The notes under the pieces are model-generated. The model was given only the letters and a program-made list of their open reading frames with translations. It was not told the origin of the DNA and searched no databases. Below are positions 35,572 through 38,779 of a stretch of 38,779 bases of DNA, in pieces. The translations under genes and the position numbers were made by a program. Source of the stretch: Vitrella brassicaformis (Eukaryota > Sar > Vitrellaceae); contig CDMY01000499.1 of NCBI GenBank assembly GCA_001179505.1, forward strand, positions 53,642 through 92,420, in the 5' to 3' direction. Position 1 is the first letter of the stretch; each line of letters starts with the position of its first letter.

Positions 35572-38500
35572 TTATAATTTTCTTGGTAAAGAATCGGCCG
35601 GGTACTTGAGTGGTGGGCTTTCGTCATGTGGCGTGAACCCGATAGGGGGGTGTTTGTCGGCCCAGGGAAGGGTTGGCTTCTCGTCCCACTCCCAAAACGC
35701 CTTGCCGTCAGGGGTCTTGATATTGTGAATGCCCCCCCCGCGGCAAAGGATGAGAACCAGCCGCCTCAGCTGGCATGGCCAGCACGTCTTGGGGGAGGGA
35801 ATAAACAACGGGCCAGAAGATGGCGTTCTCGTCGTTGTTGTGCTGCTCCATGAGCCGCTTCTTGCGGGCATGAAACTTGGGGCACTTCTTTGAGTGCCCC
35901 TCATCGAGACAATATGCAACCACCTCAGGGGTGTTGCAAGCCACCTGAGTCAACCGGAGGAGCATGGCATTGAGTGCTTCATGGTGAGGGACTCTCTGCA
36001 GACGGTGTACCGTGAAGGCGCCACTTGCATAGCAAGTGCAGCTAAACCTGCACCGGGGCGCTCCGAATGTATTAACCACAGAAGCGCCCGCACCTTTTGC
36101 AGCGCATCACCGGCCTGCAGCGATGACGTGCCCCATCTCCCTCCGCCATTTTGACCTCAACTCAGTCGACTCGCACTTGTTCTTGTTGACCTCACCCTCG
36201 AACTCTGCGTTGTCCCGACGACGACAGTGAAACCGAATAGGGGTCGAACCAGTGTGCACTGCTTTGTATACTTCCAGCATTCTTCGGTTCAAACAATGCT
36301 GAGACACCGGAATCTCACGCTGCAGAAAGACACAGACAGACCCAGACAAACAGACAAAAAGACAAACAAACAAACAAACAAACAGACAGGCCAAGAAACA
36401 AAGAGATGCCACAAGCCACCATCTGAAGGACTCGTCCCATCTCTTTGATTACCTTCTCGCGGTACTCAGTGTTGCCGTCAATACATTGCACCTCAAAGAG
36501 CATGACACGCTTCTTTCCCTGCACTCACACCCAAAAAAAATGGGGCGGAAATCGCCAGTGTACACACAAGCATACGACGATCATGTGTACATCAATCAAT
36601 GTATTTGCGTCTCGTCGGACGGCTTATACGTTCGGTGTCTGGCGGGGCGAGCTCTTCCTCCTCCTCCTCGCGGATGACAGTCTCGGGGCTGCCTGCAGCG
36701 ACCGAGTTGGGCGAATAGTTGTCTATCACAGCATGACTCGGTCTCTTGCACAGCCGCAGCAAGCCTTGATGAGGGCATTCAACGGGCGAACGCTAGCTTG
36801 CCAATCGTCTTGCCCTGCACACGGGAGAAGCAGCATGCAGCACAGAAAAGTGCAGACAGAAACCAGCTCCGTCCGTTTACCTGCGAAACTCGTCTTGTAC
36901 ACGCTCAGGGACGAGCCGAGCCGGTTCAAGGAATCCAGCAGGGCCCTCTCTAGCGTCTTGTCGTTCTGCAGATTGAGCCGCAGGGTTTCTGGAGGGACTC
37001 ACCACGACGAGGACTTACTTTGTTGCTTACGTCAAGGGAGAGAAGTGATAGGGGTTCACGAACGCGTCTACAAGTGAGCGCACCTTTGTCTCCTGCACAC
37101 CTACGGAATGCACAGCTACGAAATGCATGCAGCTCGACGGGGAAAACCAACCTGCATGTTATGGTCACATCTGCACTTGCCAATCCAGTCTGACCATAAG
37201 ATGTCTTTTGTTTTCTTACAGCGCTACACCAATGTACGTGGCTGCCGTGTTGTGGCCGTAGTGACAGAGACACAGAGACACAGCACGACCACAAGATGAA
37301 GGAGTCATGTGTCTTTCGTTTGTGTATCTCACCAAGAACGGCCGACATCCCTGCTGGGGGTGTATTGATAGCAGTTGCGGATGTCGACAGCCGTGTGAGG
37401 CAGGTCATTGTCATCCTCACCCAGCGAGATCTGCTCAATCATCACATTCCCACCGCGCGAAAGAAGGCCGTCCTCCCCCGTCACCGACACAATTTGGCTG
37501 ATTTCGTCCATGTCGATCTTGGTCGGGTGGGGGAAGTGGCCGGTTGAGGAGAACTGCCACACCTCGCACCGGTACTCGTTGACGTTGGACCATGTCGGCT
37601 GCCTGTTGATAGTCAAAGTGGTTGAACAAGCTGATGTTGTTGATGAATTCCTGAGTATATCCGCGACACAGCTTGACGAATCGGTCAAACTGCGCGCCGT
37701 CTCTGCTGCGACTCGATCAACTGGCTCCGTCCTCTACGGGAAGAGAACAGCACAACACACACCAGAAGACAGAGAATGGTGTCTCTTCCCAGCCCCGCAT
37801 CGTCGAGAGTGCACAGCACCGGCTGGGGCCGTTTATTGGAGACACAAATTCCACGAACGACTCGACTGACGACTACAAATATACGGACATTGCACGCACG
37901 CCAGCGTATCAAAGATGTATTTACTCGCACCTCTTGCAACGATCCCTAAACAAAGTCGCCCCTCTCGTACCCCCATCGAGTAAATAACCCATCGTTAGTG
38001 ATGGTGGCCTGCTTGAACTTCTTGAAGACGGCAAAGTCGTCCATCCAGATGACGGCAAAGGGATGATCTGGGTTCTCTCTTTAGCTCTTGTACTCAGCGG
38101 CCGCCTGTCTGTCGTTGCCCTGGCCGTTGCAGTTCTTGTAGACACACATCATGGGCGTCGTGCGGCACAGGTTAAGCATGGCCTTCTCGCACAAAGATCC
38201 ACACACACACATGTCACGTCACCCAAATCTCACCTCATCGTCTGTCATGTTGCGAGTTTGCTCCTCGCCGTAGGCAGAGTAGAAACACACCGACTGAGTG
38301 GACTCGCCATCGTCCGTCTGCACCATTGGTGACCATAGTAGGTGCACAGTCGCCGCATACTGAGACAGCACCAGACAGCCACTGCAAGCCATCATTCCTT
38401 TGTGTCTCCTTACGTAAGTGCGTGTGTGTGTTTGACCTATGTGATAGTCGTCAAACACACCTCGTTGGAGATGGTCTTGATGGAGATGGAGTCGCCGCCC

Positions 38501-38760
38501 CCTGAACACAACATTCCCCTGCCTGCCTTGCTGTCTTGCCTGCCGCATTAATTGTCTGACCTTGCTGAGTAGGTTGGGTCTTTGTCTGGAGTGGTTGACG
38601 AGCCTGCCGGACTCCCACGTGTGGCTGTACTGCTCGCTCGTGGCGTCTCCAGGTCATGCAGTTCCTCTGGCACTTGAAGTAGCACACAGAGGGGCACCAC
38701 TTTGCGTCCTCCTCTAACACACACACACACACACACACACCGCTACACACACAATACACG
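35572..38760 (-). pseudogene. Large unresolved minus-strand locus with several frame breaks
   Basis: Many protein-like blocks lie in order on the minus strand: near 38710-38640 (KWCPSVCYFKCQRNCMTW), 38640-38575 in another frame, 38502-38462, 38385-38234 (FYSAYGEEQTRNMTDDE), 38200-37970, 37700-37330 (NEYRCEVWQFSSTG), 37100-37020, 36990-36880, 36790-36600 (acidic), 36520-36450 (KKRVMLFEVQCIDGNTEYRE), 36320-36110, then 36080-35572 (VAYCLDEGHSKKCPKFHARK ... FWEWDEKPTLPWADKHPP, TAA at 35572). Frame breaks occur near 38640, 37575 and 35735, and an in-frame TAA near 38082. Cys/His clusters suggest zinc binding. The locus is either a decayed gene, possibly transposon-derived, or a real gene damaged by assembly errors. 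The family is not recognised. Confidence 0.4.
36362..36385 (+). repeat. (CAAA)n microsatellite
   Basis: Five or so tandem CAAA units (gacaaacaaacaaacaaaca) next to CAGACA repeats, within an intron-like stretch of the minus locus. Confidence 0.85.
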
Positions 38761-38779
38761 CATCGCTTTTATCCCCGAC

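Overview
The window is nuclear DNA from an intron-dense protist. Genes on both strands are cut into many short exons (about 20-470 bp, often under 100) by GT-AG introns of about 50-150 bp. Splice phases could be followed exactly through most genes. The best guess is a chromerid-type alveolate alga such as Vitrella, based on intron density, the intron sequence style, plant-type CCCTAAA telomere-like motifs and gene content. That is inference; no marker gene here proves it.

Layout: the tail of an off-window gene (1-70); an unknown minus gene (497-1299); a dispersed repeat with telomere-like motifs (1431-1701); an unknown plus gene (1990-3443) with a GC-AG intron; a minus Mpv17/PMP22-family membrane protein (3813-5024); divergent from it a plus tandem guanine-deaminase-like protein whose second domain has lost its zinc ligands (5201-6774); an unknown minus gene (8117-8773) preceded by the second, inverted copy of the repeat (8761-9070); a poorly resolved plus locus with a frameshifting 19-bp duplication (about 9246-10065); a minus acidic, Pro/Ala-rich protein with a SUMO-interacting-like motif (10672-12744); a retroelement between two almost identical 197-bp direct repeats (12953-15355) with a 300-N gap; an unknown 15-exon plus gene (15377-17568); a minus membrane protein (18255-about 19266).

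The right half continues with a 16-exon plus NADP-dependent medium-chain oxidoreductase (19499-21772); a plus proline-rich protein with a WH2-like motif and an acidic Trp-containing tail, resembling Arp2/3 nucleation-promoting factors (22060-25909, with a second 300-N gap in an intron); a complete 38-exon SERCA-type Ca2+-ATPase (27238-33410); about 1.5 kb without a recognisable gene; then minus coding blocks of one or more unknown genes with several frame breaks (34929 to about 38760).

The most notable general pattern is in the introns. Many carry (CA)n/CAGACA in their first half and (TG)n/TCTGTC just before the 3' splice site, so they can fold into hairpins. The genes do not form an obvious pathway. 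Three act at membranes or the cytoskeleton: the SERCA pump, the Mpv17-like protein and the WASP-like protein.
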